Shown: positions 24,704 through 31,389 of the stretch, piece by piece
Numbering within the stretch: the first letter of the stretch is position 1
Layout of the letters: each line of letters begins with the position of its first letter
Origin: a candidate division WWE3 bacterium
Lineage (GTDB): Bacteria; Patescibacteriota; WWE3; JAPLWK01
NCBI GenBank assembly: GCA_026396615.1
Contig: JAPLWK010000008.1
Span: 140,883 to 183,058, forward strand
Direction: 5' to 3'
Length of the DNA: 42,176 nucleotides
Notes under the pieces: model-generated
The model's database searches: none
Seen by the model: the letters and a program-made list of their open reading frames with translations, nothing else
Told to the model about the DNA's origin: nothing
Position numbers and translations under genes: made by a program

Positions 24704-24740
24704 AATCTTATATATCTACAACATAAGATTATATAAGATT
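24704..24740. repeat. Inverted repeat with 11-bp arms
   Basis: AATCTTATATA (24704-24714) and TATATAAGATT (24730-24740) are perfectly complementary, 15-nt loop. An alternative inner pairing (ATCTTAT/ATAAGAT) uses the same left arm. Confidence 0.6.
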
Positions 24741-24897
24741 ATTTACTGGATGAAGGTAGTATAAAAGATCTCATAAAACCACTAATCCACAATATTTGAG
24801 ACCTCTTTTTGAAGTTACGCATTTAAGGGTTGTATGGTTAAATTAGTTTACTAAAATATTGCATTTATCAATAAATAACAAGAAATAAGCGGATTTA

Positions 24898-24929
24898 AAC
24901 TCCATAGATTTATCAAGTTTTATGGAGTT
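24898..24929. repeat. Inverted repeat with 9-bp arms and alternative partner
   Basis: AACTCCATA (24898-24906) pairs with TATGGAGTT (24921-24929). GGAGT can instead pair with ACTCC just downstream (24932-24937 region), an either/or arrangement like an attenuator. Confidence 0.5.
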
Positions 24930-24962
24930 GGACTCCTCAAATTTAGTACCCGTTACTTACAA

Positions 24963-25004
24963 AACTTTATAAAGTTACGCAATAAATAGAGGCTTTATAA
25001 AGTT
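24963..25004. repeat. Two palindromic CTTTATAAAG units
   Basis: Perfect 14-bp palindrome AACTTTATAAAGTT (24963-24976) and a second CTTTATAAAG (24993-25002), 28 nt apart, on nearly the same face after about 2.7 helix turns. Looks like tandem binding sites. Confidence 0.5.
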
Positions 25005-25029
25005 CTCGTAAACCGGTTGATACTAATCT

Positions 25030-25053
25030 TGGTAATTTCTGAAGTGCTGTTTA
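25030..25053 (+). repeat. 24-nt dispersed motif, copy 3
   Basis: TGGTAATTTCTGAAGTGCTG plus TTTA; 3 differences from copy 2, all transitions. Ends 14 nt outside the stop of the GrpB-like gene. Confidence 0.55.
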
Positions 25054-25067
25054 GCTAGAGTATCGTA

Positions 25068-25598
25068 TTAATATTTGTAGTCTTCTGGAATTTCGGAGAT
25101 TACACTACTTAAAAAATCATTCTTTCGTATATTATATTCCCGCTTTGAGAAACAGTACTTCTTTTTAACTTCTGCGTATTCTTTAAGTAATTTTGGATGA
25201 CCAACTAAATAAGAGTGAAGCTTTTTATCAACTTCAGCCTCGTGGCCTTTAAGAAGAATAATCTCGTTTTCTTTACCTTCGTAAACATCATTAAATTTAA
25301 CGTAGTTGCTTTCTATATTTTCTGGCTTTCCAAAATACTTTGAAATTTCTTTAATTGCCAGGTCCCAATTAGCCTCATCTAGATAAACTCCGACCTCTAC
25401 TTCTCCCTTGCCAGCGATTTTAAAAAGAGATGACCCTCTTAATTTTACTTCCGCATCGATACCTTTAAGGTAACCGCTAATTTTTGAAATGTAAAAACCA
25501 CCAAGTATAGTTTGCTGAGGGTCATATGGTTTTATCTTAACTGGTTTAGTGGAATATTTAAGAAAGTAATCTTCTGTAAATTTATCTAAGCCGATCAC
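25068..25598 (-). CDS. GrpB-like nucleotidyltransferase-fold protein
   Basis: 176 aa from GTG. LRGSSLFKIAGKGEVEVGVYL resembles the GS...aGK.diDi.v core of GrpB / UPF0157 proteins, with Glu in place of the usual Asp pair. HSYLVGHPKLLKEYAEVKKKY and EYNIRKNDFLSSVI match the family ending (R.yLr.hP....Y..lK....Y...K..fi). Biochemical role of the family is poorly known. GTG is supported by the -10 box 6 nt upstream. Confidence 0.65.
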   Translation of the reverse strand: MIGLDKFTEDYFLKYSTKPVKIKPYDPQQTILGGFYISKISGYLKGIDAEVKLRGSSLFKIAGKGEVEVGVYLDEANWDLAIKEISKYFGKPENIESNYVKFNDVYEGKENEIILLKGHEAEVDKKLHSYLVGHPKLLKEYAEVKKKYCFSKREYNIRKNDFLSSVISEIPEDYKY

Positions 25599-25604
25599 AA
25601 GTTA

Positions 25605-25610
25605 ATTATA
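25605..25610 (-). promoter_or_regulatory. -10 element of the GrpB-like gene (leaderless type)
   Basis: TATAAT with extended TGC, ending 6 nt before GTG 25598. Confidence 0.6.
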
Positions 25611-25624
25611 GCAAAGCAGCGACA

Positions 25625-25652
25625 CTCTACGTAGAGACGATTCATGAATCGT
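25625..25652. repeat. REP-like double palindrome after secA
   Basis: CTCTACGTAGAG (25625-25636) is joined to the perfect palindrome ACGATTCA / TGAATCGT (25637-25652). The GTAGAG head resembles the GTAGGGG head of the other REP-like elements. It lies 6 nt beyond the secA stop and could form a 3' hairpin for that message. Confidence 0.6.
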
Positions 25653-25658
25653 ACTCAA

Positions 25659-28112
25659 TTATTTACCATGACAGTTTTTATATTTCTTTCCTGAACCGCA
25701 AGGGCATAGATCGTTGCGACCGACTTTTGGTCCTGCCACAACCGGGGTTGACGAAGCAGCGGTTTCGTCGGCGACGCCTAGGTCGGATTCTTTGTGAATA
25801 TACTGCGCATGGGCCAGTTCCCGTGGTTTCTCTACTTGAACTTGCTGCTGCGTCACCGCGTCTTTTTCTAGCATTTCCATCCGCTCCTTAATCGTGGAAT
25901 AAATAGTTTGAACCAGACGCTCAAAAGCTAGTCGGCCCTCGCGTTTGTAGGCCACTAGCGGGTCTTGCTGCGCATAGCCTCGTAGACCAATGCCTTCATG
26001 AAGATCGTCCATGTAGGTTAAATGCTCAATCCAGAGAGTATCAATGACTTGCAAGGCAATTTGTTTAAGAACTTGCAACCAGTGTTCACCAAACTGCGGA
26101 CTTTTGTCTTCCATCCCGGCGTTTGATAACAACCAAGCACTATCACCAGCTAGTAATTTATTGCGGAGGTTATAAATAACCGTTCGTTGCTTATTCATGA
26201 CGTCATCGTATTCAACTAAATGCTTGCGAATATCAAAATTGTGGCCTTCCACTTTCTTCTGAGCACTTTCAATAGAACGGGAAACAAGCCCGGCTTCCAG
26301 AGGGGTATTTTCGTCCATGCCAAAACGATCCATCAGGTGAGAAACCGCCTCACCGCCAAAGATCCGCATTAGATCATCCTGCAAAGAGACGTAAAAGCGG
26401 CTATAGCCCATGTCACCCTGCCGTCCGGCTCGGCCCCGGAGCTGGTTATCAATCCGCCGGGACTCATGGCGTTCCGTTCCTAGTACTGCCAGGCCGCCTA
26501 ATGCGACGACTTCATCATGCTCTTTTTGCCAATTAGCCTGGTCACGGTTTGAGGTTTCTCCACCTAAAATAATGTCGACCCCCCGTCCCGCCATGTTAGT
26601 GGCCACTGTCACTGCCCCTTTGTGCCCGCTCTGAGCGATAATCAAGGCTTCTCTTTCGTGGTTTTTGGCATTAAGAACCTCATGATTAATGCCTCGTCTT
26701 TTAAGAAGATTCGATATCAGTTCGCTCTTGTCAACCGAAACAGTGCCGATTAGAATCGGTTGACCGTTTTTATGCCTGGCTTCGATTTCGTCAACAATAG
26801 CCTTAAATTTGCCAGCCACTGTCTTATAAACCACGTCAGAGGCATCCTTGCGCACCATCGGTCGATGAGTAGGAATCCCCAGAACTTCTAGTTTATAAAT
26901 TTTGTGGAATTCTTCGGCTTCAGTTAAAGCCGTGCCGGTCATGCCGGCCAACTTTTCGTAAAGCCGAAAATAATTTTGAAAAGAAATAGTGGCTAAAGTC
27001 TTGGATTCTTTTTGGACAGGGACGTTTTCCTTGGCTTCCAGGGCTTGGTGTAAGCCTTCACTAAAGCGTCGCCCCGGCATAAGACGCCCGGTAAATTCAT
27101 CAACTATGACCACTTCCCCATCTTTGACCACGTAATCCCTATCCCGTTCAAAAAGTGAACGGGCTTTAAGTGCATTCTCAATGTGATGAACCGCTTCAAA
27201 ATCTTTTTCATAAAGATTGTCGACCCCAAGTTTCCGCTCAATTTTAACGATCCCCAACTCTGTAAGAGTGGAACTGCGGGTTTTCTCGTCAACTTTATAG
27301 TCGGTATCGGGAATTAAAATCGTCGCCAGTTTGGCAAACTCTAAATAACGGCTGGTAGAATCAGCATCGGGAGCGGAAATAATTAAAGGAGTTCGGGCTT
27401 CATCTATTAAAATCGAGTCGACTTCATCGACAATCGCAAACGCATGTCCGCGCTGCACTTTTTGGCTTAAATCCCAAACCATGTTGTCGCGCAAGTAATC
27501 AAAACCAAACTCATTGTTAGTGCCGTAAGTAATATCGGCGGCGTAAGCGACCCGCCTGTCCACCGGTTTTAAATGACGAGAATATTCATCAAGGAAAGTA
27601 GTGTTTTCAAACGCAGCGTCAAATATAAAAGCTTGATCGTGAATAATGACCCCAACACTTACGCCCAGCAAATTATAGATTTGACCCATCCAACCGGCGC
27701 CATGACGACTTAAATAATCATTTGGGGTCACTAAATGGCAACCGCGGCCGGTCAAAGCGTTTAGATAAAGCGGTAAGGTTGCGACATTTGTCTTTCCCTC
27801 ACCAGTCCGCATTTCCGCGATTTTACCTTGATGCAAGGCAATGCCCCCCAGTAATTGCTCATCAAATAAATGCTTATTTTGGGACCTGGCTGTGGCGATT
27901 TTAACCAGGGCGAAAGCCTCTGGAAGAATTAAGTCTAAAACACTTTCGTTGGGGCTGGTAGCTCGCTGCCTTAGATCCTGACTCTGGGCCAAAAGCTCCG
28001 CGTCAGTAAGGCCCTCATATTTCTTTTCTAGTTCATTAATTTGAGATAAATAAGGCCGGATTTTATTAACTTGGCTGGAATTAGAGTCGAATAAACTTGA
28101 CAAGAGGGTCAT
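25659..28112 (-). CDS. secA: Preprotein translocase ATPase SecA
   Basis: 817 aa. Helicase motifs include AEMRTGEGKTNVATLPLYLN (Walker A), AIVDEVDSILIDEARTPLIIS and RGRAGRQGDMGYSRFYVS. The C-terminal SEC-C zinc motif GRNDLCPCGSGKKYKNCHGK is complete. SecA drives unfolded proteins through SecYEG. Size is close to the usual 800-900, with a compact wing and linker region. Single gene with its own promoter. The surface proteins and sortase in this window would be exported by this route. Confidence 0.98.
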   Translation of the reverse strand: MTLLSSLFDSNSSQVNKIRPYLSQINELEKKYEGLTDAELLAQSQDLRQRATSPNESVLDLILPEAFALVKIATARSQNKHLFDEQLLGGIALHQGKIAEMRTGEGKTNVATLPLYLNALTGRGCHLVTPNDYLSRHGAGWMGQIYNLLGVSVGVIIHDQAFIFDAAFENTTFLDEYSRHLKPVDRRVAYAADITYGTNNEFGFDYLRDNMVWDLSQKVQRGHAFAIVDEVDSILIDEARTPLIISAPDADSTSRYLEFAKLATILIPDTDYKVDEKTRSSTLTELGIVKIERKLGVDNLYEKDFEAVHHIENALKARSLFERDRDYVVKDGEVVIVDEFTGRLMPGRRFSEGLHQALEAKENVPVQKESKTLATISFQNYFRLYEKLAGMTGTALTEAEEFHKIYKLEVLGIPTHRPMVRKDASDVVYKTVAGKFKAIVDEIEARHKNGQPILIGTVSVDKSELISNLLKRRGINHEVLNAKNHEREALIIAQSGHKGAVTVATNMAGRGVDIILGGETSNRDQANWQKEHDEVVALGGLAVLGTERHESRRIDNQLRGRAGRQGDMGYSRFYVSLQDDLMRIFGGEAVSHLMDRFGMDENTPLEAGLVSRSIESAQKKVEGHNFDIRKHLVEYDDVMNKQRTVIYNLRNKLLAGDSAWLLSNAGMEDKSPQFGEHWLQVLKQIALQVIDTLWIEHLTYMDDLHEGIGLRGYAQQDPLVAYKREGRLAFERLVQTIYSTIKERMEMLEKDAVTQQQVQVEKPRELAHAQYIHKESDLGVADETAASSTPVVAGPKVGRNDLCPCGSGKKYKNCHGK

Positions 28113-28127
28113 AACGGGGCTATTTTA
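28097..28127. promoter_or_regulatory. Overlapping face-to-face promoters of secA and the zinc-ribbon gene
   Basis: Plus strand: TTGACA (28097-28102, inside secA codons), 18-nt spacer, TATTTT (28121-28126). Minus strand: extended -10 TGT-TAAAAT (28127-28122) ending 9 nt before the secA ATG. The two -10 boxes occupy almost the same bases, so both promoters could not be bound at once. Confidence 0.55.
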
Positions 28128-28157
28128 ACATTTAATAAGGCCTTTTTCATGAACAAA

Positions 28158-28165
28158 TAAGGAGG
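28158..28165 (+). promoter_or_regulatory. Strong Shine-Dalgarno site of the zinc-ribbon gene
   Basis: TAAGGAGG, a full match to the anti-Shine-Dalgarno core, 4 nt before ATG 28170. Unusual here, where most first genes have none. Confidence 0.8.
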
Positions 28166-28169
28166 AGAG

Positions 28170-28496
28170 ATGTCAGATCAAACCGGTTGTATGGAGTGCC
28201 CAAAGTGTGGAGAGGGTCATCTTTTTACAACAATTATTCAGGGGGCAAAATATTGGAAGTGTAACGATCCACGTTGTGACTACAGAGAGTCGGTAACTAG
28301 ATCTAAAAGTGACCTAACTCACGATCTTTCAGGTGGTCGTTTAACCACTCCGTCTGACTGTAATTGTGGAGAGTGTGGACGACCAATGATTTGGATGCCT
28401 ATTGTTTTGGTGGTTAGTAAGTATCGTAAAAGTAGCCATAACGGGGTAGGAAAGGGTCGCTATGTTTGTTTTAATCCGGGTTGTAGAGGTGGTTGA
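28170..28496 (+). CDS. Double zinc-ribbon protein, topoisomerase-I C-terminal type
   Basis: 108 aa. Two four-cysteine ribbons: CPKCGEGHLF...YWKCNDPRC (about 10-40) and CGECGRPMIW...YVCFNPGC (about 72-105). These resemble the C4 fingers at the end of bacterial topoisomerase I (CPKCG...L....ryw.CS....C). As a free-standing protein it may bind single-stranded nucleic acid; function unknown. It is monocistronic, with a promoter starting inside secA, a strong ribosome site and a hairpin terminator. Confidence 0.65.
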   Translation: MSDQTGCMECPKCGEGHLFTTIIQGAKYWKCNDPRCDYRESVTRSKSDLTHDLSGGRLTTPSDCNCGECGRPMIWMPIVLVVSKYRKSSHNGVGKGRYVCFNPGCRGG

Positions 28497-28516
28497 GATT
28501 AAAGACGATAGATGAT

Positions 28517-28552
28517 AAGGCTAGTTATTTCTTCGAAATAATTGGCCTTTTT
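28517..28552 (+). terminator. Rho-independent terminator of the zinc-ribbon gene
   Basis: 15-bp stem AAGGCTAGTTATTTC / GAAATAATTGGCCTT (two G-U-type mismatches), loop TTC, followed by TTTTTAGTTTTATTTTT. The left arm overlaps the last codons of the convergent PAP2 gene. Confidence 0.8.
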
Positions 28553-28992
28553 AGTTTTATTTTTGGGCTGTAGTTAATAAATAGTCCAACAATCACACCA
28601 ACTATTGCCCCGCCAAAAATGTCAATTGGGTAGTGCACTTGCAATATTACTCGAGAAGCACCAACAATCATGGCGATTACTAAAATTACTATTCCCCACA
28701 ATTTATTCTTCAAAAAAATCACTGTTCCCAAAGCTACTAGGGTCGCGGTGTGGGCGGAGGGGAAGGCGGGGTCAAAGATAATTAAAGGGGTTACTTCTTT
28801 TAAAGCAACGAATGGTCTGGGAGTGTTAAAAATATATTTAAGGGCTTCGGCGACTAAAAAAGAAATTAGCGTGGTTAAGCCGATTCGGGCGGCTGCTTTT
28901 TGGCCCCAGCGGAAATAAGCCACGGCTAAGGTAATCCCTATCACAACGTAAATTAACCAACGGGCAATAAATATTATGAGAGTTTCGATCAT
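28525..28992 (-). CDS. PAP2-family membrane phosphatase
   Basis: 155 aa with about five membrane segments. The three PAP2 signatures are complete: KYIFNTPRP (52-60, KX6RP), PSAH (78-81) and SRVILQVHYPID (113-124, SRX5HX3D). Likely substrates are undecaprenyl diphosphate or phosphatidic/phosphatidylglycerol phosphate at the membrane; sequence does not decide. ATGA overlap with serS, so co-transcribed. The 3' end coincides with the terminator of the convergent zinc-ribbon gene. Confidence 0.9.
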   Translation of the reverse strand: MIETLIIFIARWLIYVVIGITLAVAYFRWGQKAAARIGLTTLISFLVAEALKYIFNTPRPFVALKEVTPLIIFDPAFPSAHTATLVALGTVIFLKNKLWGIVILVIAMIVGASRVILQVHYPIDIFGGAIVGVIVGLFINYSPKIKLKRPIISKK

Positions 28993-30326
28993 TTGGAGGT
29001 TATAACGTCTTTACCTAAGTATGGCCGCAGGACTTCGGGAATTGTGACAGAACCATCTGCATTTTGGTAGTTATCTAAAATGGCAATCAAGGCTCTCGGG
29101 AAAGCAATTCCAGTGTCGTTAACGTTGTTAACGTAGTGACGCTCGCCAGTGGCGTCAACATAGCGAGTGTTAAAGCGCCTGGCTTGGAAGTCAGCGGCGT
29201 TGGTGTCGCTCCCGAGTTCCATAAACTCGCCTTGAGAAGGAATCCAAGCTTCAAAGTCATATTTTTTGTGGGTCGCAAAGTAACCGGCGTCACCGCTACA
29301 CATCAAGATAACGTGGTAAGGAATTTTTAATGATTGCAGTAACCATTCGTTAATAGCCAGCAGTTGCTCATGGATCTCTGTTGACTGGGCTGGCGTGCAG
29401 ACCACATCCATTTCTAACTTATCAAACTGATGCACCCGTTTAACGCCGCGAACATCTTTGCCCCAGCTGCCTACTTCGGAGCGAAAACAGGTAGTAGTAG
29501 CAAACATTTTTTGAGGTAACTCGGCTTCTTTTAATGTCTTATCCATAAAGTAAGAAAATAGTGACGGTTCTGAGGAACCAACCAGGTAAAGATCTCGGCC
29601 CTCTTCCACATATTTATTTTCGATTTTATAAACCTGATCGGCATCCCCTGGAAAATGCGAGGTGCCGTATAAACTACGCTCACCGACGAGAAGAGGTACC
29701 ACCATCGGCATAAACCCATCTTTAATTAATTTATTTTTTAGGAGATCAAACACCGCCATTTGCAAAAGAACCGCCTCATTCTTTAAATAATAAAAGCGGC
29801 TACCAGAAACCAAAGCGCTTTGTTTAGTGTCGATAAGGCCCAAAGATTCACCAATGTCGGCGTGGTGCTTGCCACCGAAAGCGTGACGGGGCATAAACTT
29901 TTCGGAGAAATTATATTTACCCAGCTGCTCTGGTTTTAAGTAACTATCTTTAGGCGTCCAGGCTTTGACCTCCACATTATCTTTCTCATCTTTGCCAATT
30001 GGGGTGTCACTGGAGAGAATATTGGGGATCCACGCCGCTTTTTCGTTTACCGCTTTTTCGGCTTCTTTAAGTTCTGTTTCTAGAACATCTAACTTCTCCC
30101 GCATTTGCCTACCACTGGCAATTTGCTCTGGTGTTGGCTTCCCGGCTTTTTTAATTTCCTCGTTGATCTGGTTGCGCTCCGTCCGCAAACTTTCGACCTG
30201 TTTTAGAATCTCTAGCCGACGGTCCTCGAGAGCGACTACTTCCGCAGGATCCACTTTAGAACTACGTAAATCGCAGTTCTTTTTAACTAATTCCAGATTT
30301 TCACGGATAAATTTAAGATCGAGCAT
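28989..30326 (-). CDS. serS: Seryl-tRNA synthetase
   Basis: 445 aa. Begins MLDLKFIRENLELVKKNCDLR with the long coiled tRNA-binding arm (about 28-110), then the class II core: motif 2 TTCFRSEVGSWGKDVRGVKRVHQFDKLEM and motif 3 GIAFPRALIAILDNYQNADGSV. It charges tRNA-Ser with serine. Leads the PAP2 gene in an operon. Confidence 0.97.
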   Translation of the reverse strand: MLDLKFIRENLELVKKNCDLRSSKVDPAEVVALEDRRLEILKQVESLRTERNQINEEIKKAGKPTPEQIASGRQMREKLDVLETELKEAEKAVNEKAAWIPNILSSDTPIGKDEKDNVEVKAWTPKDSYLKPEQLGKYNFSEKFMPRHAFGGKHHADIGESLGLIDTKQSALVSGSRFYYLKNEAVLLQMAVFDLLKNKLIKDGFMPMVVPLLVGERSLYGTSHFPGDADQVYKIENKYVEEGRDLYLVGSSEPSLFSYFMDKTLKEAELPQKMFATTTCFRSEVGSWGKDVRGVKRVHQFDKLEMDVVCTPAQSTEIHEQLLAINEWLLQSLKIPYHVILMCSGDAGYFATHKKYDFEAWIPSQGEFMELGSDTNAADFQARRFNTRYVDATGERHYVNNVNDTGIAFPRALIAILDNYQNADGSVTIPEVLRPYLGKDVITSK

Positions 30327-30334
30327 ATGAGTGT

Positions 30335-30356
30335 ATTATAGCCGCTTAGTAAAAAT
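30335..30356 (-). promoter_or_regulatory. serS promoter (leaderless type)
   Basis: Consensus TATAAT on the minus strand (30340-30335), ending 8 nt before ATG 30326. An ATGACA-like -35 lies 16 nt further upstream (about 30362-30357), overlapping the REP-like hairpin at the end of the ORF6N gene. Confidence 0.65.
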
Positions 30357-30358
30357 TG

Positions 30359-30913
30359 TCATTCCGGGCTTGACCCGGAATCCAGTAATCGATCTTTGGT
30401 CTTAAATCCAATTAGCTTCTTAGGTTTTGACTCAACGCTAATTAATCTTCTGATTGTCTCGAAGACATCTTGGAATTGTTGATCGTATTTGTTCTCCATT
30501 TCTTCAATTTTCTTTCGCAGATCTTCATGAGTTAATAATATTTCTCGTAATTTTGTAAAGGCTCGCATGATCTGAATATTAACGGTAATTGCCTTGTTAC
30601 TATTTAAAACGCTAGAAAGCATAGCAACCCCTTGTTCCGTAAACACCCGTGGTTGCTTCCTGCGACCGCCCCAGCCTAAACTTGAAGTCACAAATTGTGA
30701 CTTCAAGTTGTGAATTTCCTTTTGTGACAGCTTAAACATGAAGTCGACAGGGAACCTTTTTTGGTTTCTGTCGACCGCTTGATTCAATACTTTAGTTTCA
30801 ACGCCGTATAAAACAGCCAGATCTCGATCCAGAATTACCCTTTGGTTTCTTATAATAAGAATTTTCGAAATTACCTGTTCTTGTACGACTTTTAAAACTT
30901 TTCTCTTAGTCAT
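30359..30913 (-). CDS. ORF6N-domain DNA-binding regulator
   Basis: 184 aa. ILIIRNQRVILDRDLAVLYGVETKVLNQAVDRN, then KRFPVDFMFKLSQKE and RRKQPRVFTEQGVAMLSSVL are the ORF6N (KilA-N-like) domain. A helical C-terminus includes a coiled segment (about 130-155). Such genes are common in phages and accessory regions. Two palindromes sharing CACAAATTGTG occur, one 17 nt upstream of the start and one in the gene. The last residues LLDSGSSPE are encoded by a REP-like palindrome, so the original C-terminus was replaced or extended. Confidence 0.88.
   Translation of the reverse strand: MTKRKVLKVVQEQVISKILIIRNQRVILDRDLAVLYGVETKVLNQAVDRNQKRFPVDFMFKLSQKEIHNLKSQFVTSSLGWGGRRKQPRVFTEQGVAMLSSVLNSNKAITVNIQIMRAFTKLREILLTHEDLRKKIEEMENKYDQQFQDVFETIRRLISVESKPKKLIGFKTKDRLLDSGSSPE
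30361..30381. repeat. REP-like hairpin at the ORF6N stop codon
   Basis: ATTCCGGG-CTTGA-CCCGGAAT, 8-bp perfect arms, within a GTCATTCCGGGCTTGACC-type repeat known from many bacterial genomes. Encodes the DSGSSPE tail of ORF6N on the minus strand. Confidence 0.75.
30679..30709. promoter_or_regulatory. 31-bp perfect palindrome inside the ORF6N gene
   Basis: AACTTGAAGTCACAA, one central A, then TTGTGACTTCAAGTT: 15-bp perfect arms. Codes for the conserved NLKSQFVTSS stretch. Shares the core CACAAATTGTG with the upstream site. Confidence 0.6.
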
Positions 30914-30930
30914 AAATCCCTAATTTGGTG

Positions 30931-30943
30931 CCACAATTTGTGG
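30931..30943 (-). promoter_or_regulatory. Candidate ORF6N operator
   Basis: CCACAA-T-TTGTGG, 13-bp palindrome, 17 nt before the ORF6N ATG. On the minus strand it sits directly after TTGATA, a possible -35, and so fills the promoter spacer. The -10 is weak. Confidence 0.45.
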
Positions 30944-30954
30944 TATCAAACATT

Positions 30955-31264
30955 CTAAAGCCCCAGTTCAGCCGAAATCTCCTGCATTGCTGGCAGACAA
31001 ATCTTTACGAACTCTTCTAAAGATAAATTTAACTTTTGACACTCCGCAATATTTTCCCGCTTGGCCCCTTTAGCGAAACTTTTTTCTTTAAAACGGCGCA
31101 GGACCATTTCGGCAGTCACTTCCGGCAATTTCCCAGTCATTTTCTGGTTCGCCCAAATGCTCGGCCAAAGCCTTCATCACCACTCCCGAAGCTAGGCAGT
31201 GCTTAAGCATGTTCTGATTGGTGAGATTTTCTTTAAGAATAACGACGGCTTCAGGTTTAGTCAT
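30955..31264 (-). pseudogene. Broken HD-domain hydrolase gene (internal deletion and frameshift)
   Basis: The first part, MTKPEAVVILKENLTNQNML...LGEPENDWEIAG (31264 to about 31122), matches the start of small HD hydrolases, which continue LLHD.DYE. The second part (GKLPEVTAEMVLRRFKEKSFAKGAKREN...MQEISAELGL, about 31137-30955) matches their C-terminus but is in another frame. The middle, including the metal-binding HD, is gone. At the junction GGGAAATTGCCGGA serves both WEIAG and GKLPE, as expected from deletion between short direct repeats. Two stubs of about 60 aa could still be made, but no active enzyme. Confidence 0.75.
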
Positions 31265-31313
31265 AAAATCGATTGAAACGGTCACTTCGTTCGCTACCAA
31301 ATCTAGTCGATTT

Positions 31314-31383
31314 GTAGGGGCGGACCTGCGTGTCCGCCCTCAATCCGATTTGGGTGAGGGTCGACACATAGGTCGACCCCTAC
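31314..31383. repeat. REPIN-like element: two inverted REP hairpins
   Basis: 70 bp bounded by GTAGGGG (31314-31320) and CCCCTAC (31377-31383). Inside are the hairpins GGGCGGAC/GTCCGCCC (31318-31339) and GGGTCGAC/GTCGACCC (31358-31379). Layout and heads match RAYT-mobilised REP doublets. It lies between the small 68-aa gene and the broken HD gene. Confidence 0.8.
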
Positions 31384-31389
31384 ATTTTT

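Larger units (their letters stand above)
24532..25067. other. Gene-free, AT-rich, repeat-rich stretch of 536 nt
   Basis: No convincing reading frame or tRNA. It holds two copies of the 24-nt motif near its ends, several inverted repeats (listed separately), and direct repeats AAGTTACGCA (24812-24821 and 24972-24981) and CTTTATAAAGTT (24965 and 24993). GGTCTCA (24694-24700) and TGAGACC (24797-24803) could close a stem around 24694-24803. It may hold a structured RNA, a regulator site or the scar of a lost element. Confidence 0.5.

Noticed and set aside
24780-24795. DnaA box (TAATCCACA) suggesting a replication origin
   Set aside because: Only one imperfect box, no dnaA or dnaN nearby, and no box cluster.
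21480-25053. 24-nt motif as an integron attC site
   Set aside because: No integrase, no GTTRRRY core at the right place and no paired arms; copies lie on one strand without dyad symmetry.
21480-25053. 24-nt motif as a transcription terminator
   Set aside because: Copies have no hairpin and are in opposite orientation relative to the genes they adjoin.
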